30,986 bases of DNA from an archaeon (GCA_030019325.1 JASEFB010000006.1:1-30986); one strand, 5' to 3'; counted from the first letter of the stretch, positions 7,458 to 15,308 are shown. Notes: generated from the sequence alone by a model not told the origin. Made by a program: numbers and translations.

Positions 7458-8855
7458 ATGGCAAAGGAAGTTGTTATCATTGGTGGTGGCATTGGCGGAA
7501 TTTACGTTTTGAGGAACTTACTTGCAAAGAAGGGCGAAGTCAAAGAAGGAATGCATTTAACACTTATAAAGCGAGAGAAAAGTGGTTGGGTATCTGTTTG
7601 TGGATTACCGTACGCGTTACGGGGGTGGTATGAGATCGACAGGACGGAGATAAACAAGCCGCAGTTCTTCCTCGACCAAGGCGTTGATTTCAGAACCGAG
7701 ACCGAAGTAGTGCAGATAAGTGTGGAGGAGAGTATGGTAACGCTTGACACAAGTGAGGTGCTCAGATATGATTACCTCGTCATCGCGACGGGCAGAAAGC
7801 CTTCTGTGCCGGCTGTGGTAGGGGAAGCAAAACTTGAGGGGGTTTATACGTTCAATAACGAAGATGATGCGCGGAAAATAGAAGCAGCGATGAATGCTGA
7901 GGGTGTAAAAAATGCTTTTGTGCGTGGTCGTGGGATAAATGGATTGCAAGCTGCAGTTGCGTTTGCAACAAAAGGATTGCAGACAACCCTCCTTGGTGGG
8001 CCTCCTTCCTTGCTTCCTTCCTGTTTGGACCCTGACATGGGCGATATGCTAAAGGAATGGTTAGAGAAGCAGGGGATACGGTTCATTCTTGAGCGCAAAC
8101 TGCTAACCGCCTTAAAAGGAGATGGGGGACGATTAAAATCCGTGGTGGTGGGAGACGAGGAAATTCCTGCGGATATAGCAGTTATCGCAGTGGGAGCGGA
8201 CCCAAATACCGAACTTGCGAGTAATGCCGGGATAGATACCGGTGAATATGGCGGGATAGTCACGGATAAGGGAATGCATGTTCAGAGAAGTGGATGCTCC
8301 ATAAACAATGTATGTGCCCTCGGCGATTGCGTTGAGGTTATCGATGGCGTAACGCATTGCTCGCGATTGAGCCAATATGCATCGACCGTAGTAGTCCAAG
8401 CGAAGGTCATTGCCGATAATATACTTGGTGAAGTGACAGCACGGCCCGGGTTATATGCCTCTTACGAACCTTGTATAAGTCCAAGCGTAGCGGATATCGG
8501 TGGTTTACTGGTAGGATCAGTAGGTGTGACCTCAGAAGCCGCAGCGATGGCAGGGATAAAAACGGTGAGCGGGAAAGCAACAAAGCTCACGAAGGCGCGA
8601 TACTTCCCCGGTGCGAAGCCGCTCACCTTGAAACTGATCTTTGATGCCTACACCACGAAATTGATAGGAGCGCAGATGGTCGGCGAATCAACCGTTGCTG
8701 AACGAGTCAACGAGCTGGCTGTAGCTATATACGCAGGTATAACCGCCAAGGAGCTGAGGAATATGGAACGGTGCTATGACCCTTCACTCTCGTTACTGAT
8801 CGATGTAACGATAGATGCTGCAGAACTGGCTCTGGGCATCACACCGGTCTATTAA
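7458..8855 (+). CDS. FAD/NAD(P)-dependent CoA-disulfide reductase/NADH oxidase-like
   Basis: A 465-aa flavoprotein of the pyridine nucleotide-disulfide oxidoreductase family. Seen: the FAD Rossmann motif GGGIGG at residues 9-14; a single redox Cys at about residue 48 (SVCGLPY) in the place of the CoA-disulfide reductase/NADH oxidase active Cys; the ATG-type motif DYLVIATGRKP; a second nucleotide fold (FVRGRGINGLQAAVAFA); the second FAD motif NNVCALGDCVEV; and a C-terminal dimerisation domain from about 340. It would reduce CoA disulfide, persulfide, polysulfide or O2 with NAD(P)H. The single Cys without a CxxxxC pair argues against a dihydrolipoamide or mercuric reductase. The exact substrate is unknown. 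The neighbour on the opposite strand is a DsrE-like sulfur protein, which makes a sulfur role attractive. Confidence 0.85.
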   Translation: MAKEVVIIGGGIGGIYVLRNLLAKKGEVKEGMHLTLIKREKSGWVSVCGLPYALRGWYEIDRTEINKPQFFLDQGVDFRTETEVVQISVEESMVTLDTSEVLRYDYLVIATGRKPSVPAVVGEAKLEGVYTFNNEDDARKIEAAMNAEGVKNAFVRGRGINGLQAAVAFATKGLQTTLLGGPPSLLPSCLDPDMGDMLKEWLEKQGIRFILERKLLTALKGDGGRLKSVVVGDEEIPADIAVIAVGADPNTELASNAGIDTGEYGGIVTDKGMHVQRSGCSINNVCALGDCVEVIDGVTHCSRLSQYASTVVVQAKVIADNILGEVTARPGLYASYEPCISPSVADIGGLLVGSVGVTSEAAAMAGIKTVSGKATKLTKARYFPGAKPLTLKLIFDAYTTKLIGAQMVGESTVAERVNELAVAIYAGITAKELRNMERCYDPSLSLLIDVTIDAAELALGITPVY

Positions 8856-8869
8856 GACCTAACCCAAAC

Positions 8870-8893
8870 CTTTCCCTTTTTATTTTTTACTAC
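8870..8893 (+). terminator. Pyrimidine-rich terminator after flavoprotein gene
   Basis: CCTTTCCCTTTTTATTTTTTAC about 15 bases after the stop is a T-rich tract of the type that terminates archaeal transcription. Confidence 0.45.
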
Positions 8894-8976
8894 TCCGCGC
8901 GCCTTTTTAGAACTTTATAGGGAGGTTACTCATTCATTCCCCTTCCTTGCCCCAGAGCATTGAAAACTTTCTTTGC

Positions 8977-9381
8977 TCAAAGCGTGATAACCTTCTTAGC
9001 CTTACCTAATTCTTCCAGGAGCTCTGACAATTCAAGCTTCTGCAGTCCTTCGGGGATTTCAAATCTCGGCGGTTTCCCTCCCAAGAGTTTCATCCAAGCA
9101 TAGCAAGCAAATAGTGGCACTCCTGCACTGTTCGCCATCTTTATCAGTTCATAGGGGTCTGCAGAGATACCCATCTCCGCTGCATTTTTCTTTATGTCTT
9201 CCGCATAGCCTTCTAACCCCGGGGCATACCTGTACTTCTTATCTATAAGTGCTGCCAATCCCTCTTGTAAAAATACTGCTGCAATATCCTCCCCTGCCTT
9301 CTTTCTATTTGTAGCAACGATAAGGGCGCTCAAATAGGAGTTTATCGTTCCCTCCTTACAAAGTATTATAGTCTCGGGCAA
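8977..9381 (-). CDS. DsrE/DsrF-like family protein
   Basis: A 134-aa soluble protein of the DsrE/DsrF/peroxiredoxin-like fold. Seen: beta strand and start TIILCKEGTINSYLSALIVA, a middle helix-strand unit (GEDIAAVFLQEGLAALID), and VPLFACYAWMKLLG, where the Cys is in the usual place of the DsrE active Cys. These proteins shuttle or sense sulfur, or act as accessory factors to sulfur relay. The start is TTG at 9381: GGTGAT (minus strand, opposite 9387-9392) lies about five bases ahead, and no better ATG is present. Convergent with the flavoprotein disulfide reductase. Function beyond the fold is inferred. Confidence 0.7.
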   Translation of the reverse strand: MPETIILCKEGTINSYLSALIVATNRKKAGEDIAAVFLQEGLAALIDKKYRYAPGLEGYAEDIKKNAAEMGISADPYELIKMANSAGVPLFACYAWMKLLGGKPPRFEIPEGLQKLELSELLEELGKAKKVITL

Positions 9382-9481
9382 TTTTTATCACCATCATAAA
9401 CGGGTGTTCAGCACTTTATAAAGTTTTTTATATTTTTGATTGTCAAAGTGTTGCGCTCATTAATGTTCTTCTCGTCACTAA

Positions 9482-10189
9482 CTACAAAATATCTTCAATC
9501 AGCCGCTTCGCCCACTTCAACTTCTTCCTTTTTCGCTCACTTACCTGCTCATCCTCGAAATCAAAACCAAGGAGTTCTATGCTCAGCGCACCAAATTCCT
9601 TTGCTAGAAAGACACATCGGTCGCCATCTGTGAAGCCACCAAAATTATGCACGTTATGGAGCGGCTTGCTCTGCGTTGTGCAGAGCACATTTTCATTTAA
9701 TGCGGGCAACACCTTCCTCAGCATCTCTATATTGTCACCGTGCGCATGCACCACAACTATTGATCCAAGCCGGTTTGCGGTAATTATATCAGCAATAGTT
9801 CCGTCAAGGTCGGTACACACGATGTCAGGTATTATGGCATTGTGCAGAAGAACCGAGGTGGCACCATCCGCGGCTATCACAACATAGTGGGGCTCTGCCC
9901 CACGACCCCGCAAGCCCTGTAAGGGCTTATTATGCGAAAAGGGGAAAAGATCAAACTCCTTCTCCTTCTCTCTTATATCGCGTTCCAAACAGGGTGCATT
10001 GCCACAAATCAGTACCCTTTTACCCTTTATTAACTCCTCCACTTCCTCTTTAACGGCTTTTTCACCACTTCTTCTTTTATACGCTAGGAGCTCAGAAGCC
10101 ACTCTCGCCGCTTCGTCGTCTCTTTTTCTATTATATCCAAAATCTTTCACTATTTCCGCGTATATCGGCTCCCAATCGTTATACCTCAT
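9482..10189 (-). CDS. mptE: 6-hydroxymethyl-7,8-dihydropterin pyrophosphokinase, MptE
   Basis: A 235-aa protein of the archaeal MptE family (DUF115/COG1634), which transfers pyrophosphate from ATP to 6-hydroxymethyl-7,8-dihydropterin in the methanopterin pathway. Seen: the start helix MRYNDWEPIYAEIVKDFGY, LICGNAPCLERD (60-71), IAADGATS (105-112), CTDLDG (125-130), VVVHAHGDN and the terminal ELLGFDFED. Residues 88-101 (KPLQGLRGRGAEPH) do not belong to the family and are the in-frame translation of a palindromic repeat that also occurs between genes at three other places in the window. The insert sits in the loop just before the AADGA strand, where it may be tolerated. Methanopterin use agrees with Fae-Hps 3 kb downstream. 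It is divergent from the RCK-DHH gene. Confidence 0.85.
   Translation of the reverse strand: MRYNDWEPIYAEIVKDFGYNRKRDDEAARVASELLAYKRRSGEKAVKEEVEELIKGKRVLICGNAPCLERDIREKEKEFDLFPFSHNKPLQGLRGRGAEPHYVVIAADGATSVLLHNAIIPDIVCTDLDGTIADIITANRLGSIVVVHAHGDNIEMLRKVLPALNENVLCTTQSKPLHNVHNFGGFTDGDRCVFLAKEFGALSIELLGFDFEDEQVSERKRKKLKWAKRLIEDIL
9887..9928 (-). repeat. Palindromic repeat copy 1, inside mptE reading frame
   Basis: Two adjacent hairpins: GTGGGGC-TCT-GCCCCAC at 9887-9903 and AAGCCCT-GTA-AGGGCTT at 9912-9928. Read in the mptE direction this is AAGCCCTTACAGGGCTT, a GCGGGG linker, then TGGGGCAGAGCCCCA, the two end modules of the repeat family. It is 42 bases, a multiple of three, and leaves the gene open. 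Confidence 0.8.
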
Positions 10190-10219
10190 AGCAAACGTTC
10201 TTTAAAGAGAAAGTATAAT

Positions 10220-10240
10220 AAAAGAAAAAGTTTTTCTTTT
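10220..10240. promoter_or_regulatory. Perfect 21-bp palindrome between divergent mptE and RCK-DHH genes
   Basis: AAAAGAAAAA-G-TTTTTCTTTT is a perfect inverted repeat in the 102-bp divergent intergenic region, close to AT-rich TATA-like sequences for both genes. It could be an operator or simply A/T-rich promoter sequence. Confidence 0.35.
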
Positions 10241-10291
10241 CCTAATTTAAACACTATAAGAATATTGATAAGCACAAGAAAAATAAGATAG

Positions 10292-11770
10292 ATGAGCGCT
10301 GAAGTAAGTAAACCCGGGCGAAAGCCGAAAGAAAAAGTGCTACAAGTAATTTTAGGTTGTGGAAGGACGGGCTATGCAGTAGCAAAGGAGTTGAAGGGGC
10401 AAGAGTTGGAAGTCCTCATCGTGGATATCGATGAGAAGAAGGTGGAGTTGCTCAATGAGGAGGGCTTCATTGCTTTCACCGGTGACATCACCGACCCCGG
10501 AGTAATCAGTAAGATATTAAGCGAAGGCGAGCCAGAAACGGTTTTTATCCTGAGCAACGATGGTGAAGTGAATACGCAAGTGGTGAAAAACGTAAGAGAG
10601 ATCTTGCCACATGCTCATCTCGTAGTGCGCGCGATCGACCCCGCAGATAAAGAAGACCTGAAGGGGTTAAACGTTGATATAGTTCTGTCCATCCCTGACA
10701 TGACGGCGAGAACGGTGATAGGGCATCTGGAGAGAGTGAAGTCGCTGACAAAAGCGAAAAAATTGACTTCGATTATCGAGGAAATAAAGGAGAGGGAGGA
10801 GGGGAAGTTAGGTATCGTGATTCACGACAGCCCGGATTCAGATGCAATAGCCTCTGCTCTTGCGCTCAAACAGATAGCAAGGCACGTAGATGTTCCTGCG
10901 GATATCCTCTATCGAGGAGATATAGGGCATCAGGCGAATCGCGCTTTCGTAAACATCTTAGGAATAGAGATGAGGAGAATAGAGCACGTGGATGATTTAA
11001 AGGAATATGATAAGTTGGCACTTGTAGATGCTACCGTTCCAGGTGCAAACAATCCGTTGCCTCCTGACGGTAAGGTGAACATCGTCATAGACCATCATGC
11101 CGCGAATAACAAGAAAAAAGTAGATGCTGATTTTTTTGATGCCCGAACAGATGATGGTGCAACTTCAACGACGATGACGAGATATCTGCGGGATTTGGAT
11201 ATACCGGTGGATAAGGAGTTGGCAACCGCTCTTTTGCATGGAATAAGAACGGATACAAGTGGTTTCAAGCGTGAGACACACCCATCAGATTTTTTCGCCG
11301 CTGCTTTTCTCCATTTAAAGGCTGATAAAGATCTTTTAGAGCAAATTGAGACTCCTCCCATGTCAACCGAGATGCTGAACGTGGTAGGTGAAGCGATATT
11401 GCACAAACGGATAAAAGGAAGCTATTTAATCACCAATGTAGGAGTTGTGGCGAATCGAGATGCGATACCACAAGCTGCGGATTATTTGCTCAATCTGGAA
11501 GGTATCTCAACGGTTGTGGTGATAGGGCTCTACGAGGATAAGATAGTCGTTTCAGGGAGGAGTAAGGATATCCGGGTGAATATAGGAGATGCGTTCGCCA
11601 GGTCATTTGGAGGGATAGGCTCCGCAGGTGGACACGCTACGATGGCGGCAGCACAGATACCACTTGGTATCTTCAGTGGGCTCAAGGATAAAGATGCGAT
11701 TATGCAACTCGTAGATGATGCGGTATCAAGACGATTCCTGGCGGTTTTACAAGAAGAAAAGAGCGAATAA
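10292..11770 (+). CDS. RCK (TrkA-N) - DHH/DHHA1 phosphoesterase fusion
   Basis: A 492-aa protein. Residues 15-140 form a TrkA-N/RCK Rossmann domain (ILGCGRTGYAVA at 19-30; an acidic VDID after the second strand), which binds a nucleotide. Residues 170-330 are a DHH phosphoesterase: HDSPDSDAIASA near 178-189, LVDATVPG, and IDHH with D267-H268-H269. From about 400 a DHHA1 domain ends in GGIGSAGGHATMAAA. DHH/DHHA1 proteins cleave small phosphodiesters such as oligoribonucleotides or c-di-AMP, and this RCK-DHH order is known in Euryarchaeota. A nucleotide-sensing phosphodiesterase is the likely role; the exact substrate is not visible. ATG at 10292 has no Shine-Dalgarno site, so the mRNA is probably leaderless. 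A repeat copy follows 12 bases after the stop. Confidence 0.88.
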   Translation: MSAEVSKPGRKPKEKVLQVILGCGRTGYAVAKELKGQELEVLIVDIDEKKVELLNEEGFIAFTGDITDPGVISKILSEGEPETVFILSNDGEVNTQVVKNVREILPHAHLVVRAIDPADKEDLKGLNVDIVLSIPDMTARTVIGHLERVKSLTKAKKLTSIIEEIKEREEGKLGIVIHDSPDSDAIASALALKQIARHVDVPADILYRGDIGHQANRAFVNILGIEMRRIEHVDDLKEYDKLALVDATVPGANNPLPPDGKVNIVIDHHAANNKKKVDADFFDARTDDGATSTTMTRYLRDLDIPVDKELATALLHGIRTDTSGFKRETHPSDFFAAAFLHLKADKDLLEQIETPPMSTEMLNVVGEAILHKRIKGSYLITNVGVVANRDAIPQAADYLLNLEGISTVVVIGLYEDKIVVSGRSKDIRVNIGDAFARSFGGIGSAGGHATMAAAQIPLGIFSGLKDKDAIMQLVDDAVSRRFLAVLQEEKSE

Positions 11771-11782
11771 ACCTTTCTTTAT

Positions 11783-11840
11783 GTGGGGCTCCGCCCCATC
11801 ACGGGCTCTGCCCGTGCCCCCGCAAGCCCTGTAAGGGCTT
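11783..11840 (-). repeat. Palindromic repeat copy 2, after the RCK-DHH gene
   Basis: Contains TGGGGCTCCGCCCCA (11784-11798), a middle hairpin ACGGGCTCTGCCCGT (11801-11815), and AAGCCCTGTAAGGGCTT (11824-11840). It has the same end modules as copy 1 plus an extra middle hairpin. It lies between two convergent genes and could help to end transcription. Confidence 0.8.
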
Positions 11841-11893
11841 AGAAGAAAGCTTTACCAAAGAAATTTTAAATGATGTTTTCTTTTCCGTCAACG

Positions 11894-11921
11894 CTTTTCT
11901 TTTTATAAAGTAAAAGAAAAG
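11894..11921. terminator. A/T-rich inverted repeat between convergent genes
   Basis: CTTTTCTTTTTA pairs with GTAAAAGAAAAG around a short TAAA loop, between the RCK-DHH gene (plus) and the DUF424 gene (minus). The symmetrical T-rich stem could serve both directions. Confidence 0.45.
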
Positions 11922-11927
11922 GGTTGA

Positions 11928-12236
11928 TCAGATTTTCACCATCTGCGCATGGGGTATATCATCCACAAAAATTACATTTACTTCTTCGATAAAATGGTTG
12001 TCTAAAGCGCATTTTATTGCCCGTTTACCTACTAAATTCGCTATGGTCGCACGTTTCAGAGAACGTACCACTTCTCTTTCGGTTGCCTCTTCACCTTTAT
12101 AAAATCGTTCCGTAATTTTAAGAATAAGTCCCCCTTCCTCAAACCTTTTCCCTACCAACTCCTGGTCGCACACGGCTACCAGCAAACCAGAACCGTAGTT
12201 ATATTCCTTTATATATATCTTTTTTTGCTCGCCCAC
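11928..12236 (-). CDS. DUF424 family archaeal protein
   Basis: A 102-aa soluble protein matching the archaeal DUF424 (COG2412) family, of unknown biochemical role. Seen: YNYGSGLLVAVCDQELVGKRFEEGGLIL at the start (the typical 'vavCD.ellGk.f.eG.l.l.v..~FY.G' pattern), then RFYKGEEATEREVVRSLKRATIANLVGKRAIKCAL, and a final strand VNVIFVDDIPHAQMVKI. The family is often near translation and tRNA genes, and here it is divergent from a tRNA-Ile. The start is GTG with no Shine-Dalgarno site. Confidence 0.75.
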   Translation of the reverse strand: MGEQKKIYIKEYNYGSGLLVAVCDQELVGKRFEEGGLILKITERFYKGEEATEREVVRSLKRATIANLVGKRAIKCALDNHFIEEVNVIFVDDIPHAQMVKI

Positions 12237-12318
12237 AATAGAAAAGATTATTTTTAGATTAAAAGTTAATAATATCCAAGTTGGTATAGCATTTGAGAGA
12301 AACGGGGCGAAAGGAAAA

Positions 12319-12393
12319 GGGCTCGTAGCTTAGCATGGTTAGAGCGCTCGGCTGATAACCGAGAGGTCCGGAGTTCAAATCTCCGCGGGCCCA
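12319..12393 (+). tRNA. tRNA-Ile (anticodon GAT)
   Basis: A complete cloverleaf can be folded: acceptor GGGCTCG (12319-12325) with CGGGCCC (12386-12392) and discriminator A at 12393; D arm with GGTTAGA; anticodon stem CTCGG/CCGAG around the loop CTGATAA, giving anticodon GAT; T arm CGGAG-TTCAAAT-CTCCG. The CCA end is not encoded, as is usual in Archaea. No intron. Confidence 0.95.
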
Positions 12394-12398
12394 TCAAC

Positions 12399-12417
12399 AA
12401 ACTTTTAGAAAAAGTTT
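12399..12417 (+). terminator. Hairpin after tRNA-Ile
   Basis: AAACTTTT-AGA-AAAAGTTT forms a perfect 8-bp stem starting six bases after the tRNA end; a likely terminator or processing structure. Confidence 0.4.
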
Positions 12418-12490
12418 GATCAAAATGCTTCGCAGAAAAGAAAAGCTTTACCAAAAGAAGATATAAAAAGTGAAAAGAAGGAGAGGGGAA

Positions 12491-12868
12491 TTGGGAATCG
12501 AGACGAGAGTGATTTTAATCTCGCCGGATTCTGAGATAACGCCGGGGCAGATGAAGAGTAAGATTTTGTCCATGATCAGCGAAGATGCAAGCATGGAAGG
12601 CATCAGGGTAAAAGAGACATGTTTTGGTGCGTTGCTAGAAGGGGAGGAGAAGAAAATGAGAGAGATAATAGAGGAGGTTAGGAAGATGGACAAGAATGGC
12701 ATTTTTTCCAAACCACGCGGATTTCCAATCGGTGATCCACGAATATGTAGAGCAACGAGGAGAGGAGGACCCAGACCTGGGTTTCACCAGTTAGAACTTG
12801 AACATATGTTACTGCCGAAGGTAAGGGAAGCATTGAACAAAATAGAGAGGGAGAAGGAAAAAGTATAG
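12491..12868 (+). CDS. Probable methanogenesis marker protein 6
   Basis: A 125-aa soluble protein when started at TTG 12491; GGAGAGGGG at 12480-12488 is a fitting ribosome site, while the GTG at 12470 lacks one. Seen: VILISPDSEITPGQM at the start, VKETCFGALLEGEE, and the C-terminal block KPRGFPIGDPRICRATRRGGPRPGFHQLE, which I recognise as the signature of methanogenesis marker protein 6, a small protein shared by mcr-bearing Archaea with no proven reaction. It begins a tight run with a 96-aa unknown gene and Fae-Hps (gap of 10 bases, then an 8-base overlap), which supports a link to C1 metabolism. The name rests on motif memory and not on a search. Confidence 0.7.
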   Translation: MGIETRVILISPDSEITPGQMKSKILSMISEDASMEGIRVKETCFGALLEGEEKKMREIIEEVRKMDKNGIFSKPRGFPIGDPRICRATRRGGPRPGFHQLELEHMLLPKVREALNKIEREKEKV

Positions 12869-12878
12869 AGGTGGTCAC

Positions 12879-13169
12879 ATGGGTGAAGAGGAAGTTAACG
12901 AGGAGGAGAGTGTATTTCATAAAAAACTGAAGATAAAGTTGAAGGAGAAGGGTAAAGAGGGCAGGATACTTTTCCTTGAGGATTATCTGGATTATCTTAT
13001 AAGGGATAATAAAACAATTCCTCCGGATTTCCCTACTTTTGTAAGAGAGATTATGGGCCTGGATGAGCGAAGAGGGTTTATCCATATAAGGATATGGCAC
13101 GAGAACAGCGAGCTTGTCAATTTCGCAAAGAAAAAGGATTACGAGTATAAAATAGATATGTATGATTAA
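12879..13169 (+). CDS. 96-aa protein of unknown function in the C1 cluster
   Basis: I do not recognise the family. It is a charged 96-aa soluble protein (MGEEEVNEEES start, a lysine-rich helix HKKLKIKLKEKGKEG, then a hydrophobic helix FLEDYLDYLIRD and strands GFIHIRIWHEN). GAGGTGG at 12869-12875 is a good ribosome site. Its last codons overlap the start of fae-hps, so it is translationally coupled to it and sits between that gene and marker protein 6. Confidence 0.6.
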   Translation: MGEEEVNEEESVFHKKLKIKLKEKGKEGRILFLEDYLDYLIRDNKTIPPDFPTFVREIMGLDERRGFIHIRIWHENSELVNFAKKKDYEYKIDMYD

Positions 13170-14364
13170 CGGTGGATTCTTAGTGGGCGAGGCTCTTGTG
13201 GGAGAGGAGCCAGAAATAGCGCATATTGACCTTATCATAGGCAATAAGAAAGATGCTGCAGGTATAGCCTTTGCTACTTCTTTTGCACAGCCAAGACAGG
13301 GACACACGCCCATTCTTGCGGTTATTAGGCCTAATCTTCCCGCTAAGCCTTCCACACTGCTCGTGCCCAAGGTGAGCATAAGAAACCTTGAAGATGCGGA
13401 AAAGATGTTCGGGCCAGCGCAGAGTGCAGTAGCAAAGGCAGTTGCTGATGCGGTAGAGGAGGGCATCATACCGAAAGCTCAAGCAGAAGAACTCGTCGTG
13501 ATAGTTTCGGCGTTCATCCACCCGAGAGGCAAAGATTATCAGAGGATATATAGATACAACTATGCGGCGACAAAACTCGCACTCACACGAGCAATGCAAA
13601 AGTTCCCGGGGATAGATAAAATTTTAGAGGAGAAAGATAAATCTATACATGCTATGATAGGATTCAGGATGAATAATCTGAAGAAACCACCATATTTGGA
13701 GGTTGCATTGGATATTCCCGATTGGAGAAGGGTAGAGGGTGTTATCAGAGCCTTACCAAGAACTGACGCGATAATAATAGAGGCAGGAACGCCGCTTATA
13801 AAGAGGTATGGCGTCGAAGTGGTGCAGAAGATACACCAATTGAGGCCTGAGACGGTTGTAGTTGCCGACCTCAAGACGTTGGATACCGGAAACTTAGAGG
13901 CGAGGATGGCTGGCGATGCGACTGCTGATGTTGTGGGCTTTTCGGGGTTGGCTCCATTAAAAACGATGGAGAAGTTTATCGAGGAGTGCAAGAAAGTTGG
14001 GGCACTCTCGCTGATGGATACGCTGAATGTGCAAGACCCGCTGGAAGTACTGAAGAAGCTGCCCGTGAAGCCCGACATCATCGAATTGCACCGGGCGATA
14101 GACGTCGAGCAAATCCAGAACCTGGAAAGTGAGTGGGGAAATATTAAGGAGATAAAGCAGATGTGCGACAACAACGTTCTCGTTTCGGTGGCGGGCGGGA
14201 TACGAGTGGACAAGGTAGAGAAAGCGCTGAATGCCGGGGCTGATATTCTTGTGGTTGGGAGAGCGATTACCGCTGCGAAGGATGTGAATGGAGCAGCACG
14301 AGCGTTCCTCCAGAGGATGGGTGTGGAAGAGGTAGATCAGTTCCGCATTATGACGGATTTCTAA
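13162..14364 (+). CDS. fae-hps: Bifunctional Fae/Hps (formaldehyde-activating enzyme/hexulose-6-P synthase)
   Basis: A 400-aa fusion. Residues 1-165 are Fae, which condenses formaldehyde with tetrahydromethanopterin: GEALVGEEPEIAHIDLIIG has the catalytic His at position 21, followed by the NLPAKPSTLLVPKV block. Residues 170-395 are Hps, an OMP-decarboxylase-superfamily barrel that links formaldehyde and ribulose 5-phosphate: ALDIPDWRRV, IEAGTPLIKRYG, VVADLKTLDTG, VSVAGGIRVDKV and DILVVGRAIT are all present. In Archaea without the oxidative pentose pathway the fusion runs toward ribulose 5-phosphate and captures the formaldehyde on H4MPT. It begins inside the end of the 96-aa gene without a clear ribosome site, and is followed 23 bases later by a 209-aa unknown. 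Confidence 0.95.
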   Translation: MINGGFLVGEALVGEEPEIAHIDLIIGNKKDAAGIAFATSFAQPRQGHTPILAVIRPNLPAKPSTLLVPKVSIRNLEDAEKMFGPAQSAVAKAVADAVEEGIIPKAQAEELVVIVSAFIHPRGKDYQRIYRYNYAATKLALTRAMQKFPGIDKILEEKDKSIHAMIGFRMNNLKKPPYLEVALDIPDWRRVEGVIRALPRTDAIIIEAGTPLIKRYGVEVVQKIHQLRPETVVVADLKTLDTGNLEARMAGDATADVVGFSGLAPLKTMEKFIEECKKVGALSLMDTLNVQDPLEVLKKLPVKPDIIELHRAIDVEQIQNLESEWGNIKEIKQMCDNNVLVSVAGGIRVDKVEKALNAGADILVVGRAITAAKDVNGAARAFLQRMGVEEVDQFRIMTDF

Positions 14365-14387
14365 GTTCTGTGGATAATTGAAATACA

Positions 14388-15017
14388 ATGAAAAAGAAAC
14401 TGCTGATTATCCCTGTTGCACACAGCGAAGCTGAGATGGGCTCGTTAAGAAATGATATATCCCAGATAATAGAAGGAGCAATGGGCTGGGATAGGAGGGA
14501 GAGGCACAGAGAGGAAGTATATACATTCTGGGAGAACTTAAAAGAGCTTTTGACACAAATCTTAAAGGATGTAAACATTGAATTGGTGAAGGTTTATCAA
14601 GATGGTATCCCGGTAGGGGGAGAACTTGGGGTTAAACTCGTCGAAGAATGTGCACGGAATGGGAGCCAAAATTTCCAGATCATCTCCTCTTTGCTCGAAA
14701 AAGGTGCGACTTTGGAGAAGACTGAAGATGTGCAGTTGCTTAAGGAGGAGTACGAGATTTTAAAGAATATCATCAATGCGAAGACCGATAGCGAAAGGGA
14801 AAAACTTGCTGGGAGATATAAAAAGAGATTACATGAGTTGACAGAAGAGAGGGATAAATATATAGCTGGCAGGATAAAAGAGACCTTAAAGGAGGGTATG
14901 CTGGGCATCCTCTTCATAGGCGCAGCACATAATATCTTACCTTATCTATCACCAGAAATTGATGCATTTGTATGTAATTATGTGGAAAGGGATATTGTGG
15001 AATGGATGTCCAAATGA
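14388..15017 (+). CDS. 209-aa protein of unknown function downstream of fae-hps
   Basis: I do not assign a family. A soluble 209-aa protein that starts with a strand ending in His (KLLIIPVAHSEAEMGS), has a long charged coiled-coil-like middle (about residues 95-170, KGATLEKTEDVQLLKEEYEILKNI and onward) and ends with a second strand-His pattern (LGILFIGAAHNILPYL). The paired '...AH' strands flanking a helical insert could be a TraB/ChaN-like or metal-binding fold, but this is only a suggestion. It follows fae-hps by 23 bases in the same direction. Confidence 0.6.
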   Translation: MKKKLLIIPVAHSEAEMGSLRNDISQIIEGAMGWDRRERHREEVYTFWENLKELLTQILKDVNIELVKVYQDGIPVGGELGVKLVEECARNGSQNFQIISSLLEKGATLEKTEDVQLLKEEYEILKNIINAKTDSEREKLAGRYKKRLHELTEERDKYIAGRIKETLKEGMLGILFIGAAHNILPYLSPEIDAFVCNYVERDIVEWMSK

Positions 15018-15071
15018 TGCATCAGGAGCAAGGAGCGTGTCCAATATAAGATTCCATCGAAGAGGCGGCGG

Positions 15072-15218
15072 ATGTTTATGATCATCGAGAAAGCTTTGAA
15101 GGAGAAAGAACAGCTGGACAAGGAGTGGGAGGAAGCGGAAGAGGAGTTTATAGTGAAGTGTGATAAACCGGGGATTGCATATTATCCGAAGAAAATGTCT
15201 TGGCCTTACACCGAATAA
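15072..15218 (+). CDS. Small 48-aa ORF or gene fragment
   Basis: An open frame of 48 codons (MFMIIEKALKEKEQLDKEW start, WPYTE end), rich in Lys and Glu. The frame is open further upstream to 15018 without a start, so this could be the 3' end of a decayed gene or a genuine small gene. GGCGGCGG before the ATG is not a proper ribosome site. Coding status is uncertain; I see no family. Confidence 0.3.
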   Translation: MFMIIEKALKEKEQLDKEWEEAEEEFIVKCDKPGIAYYPKKMSWPYTE

Positions 15219-15265
15219 ATCGCTCCCCTGTTGTATTCCGAATCAGCGTACAAAATTTTTCGATG

Positions 15266-15276
15266 ATTTTTTATAC
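15266..15276 (+). promoter_or_regulatory. TATA box for the sigma-54-like gene
   Basis: ATTTTTTATAC about 35 bases before ATG 15309 with no Shine-Dalgarno site between; consistent with an archaeal TBP/TFB promoter and a leaderless mRNA. Confidence 0.5.
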
Positions 15277-15308
15277 ACCCATGTTATCGGGCTATTTTGT
15301 ATTATGGA

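Noticed and set aside
12266..12454. Minus-strand open frame across the tRNA
   Set aside because: It covers the complete tRNA-Ile and its hairpin; a chance open frame.
13560..14213. 217-codon minus-strand frame inside fae-hps
   Set aside because: Antisense of a strongly supported enzyme; no ribosome site or motif.
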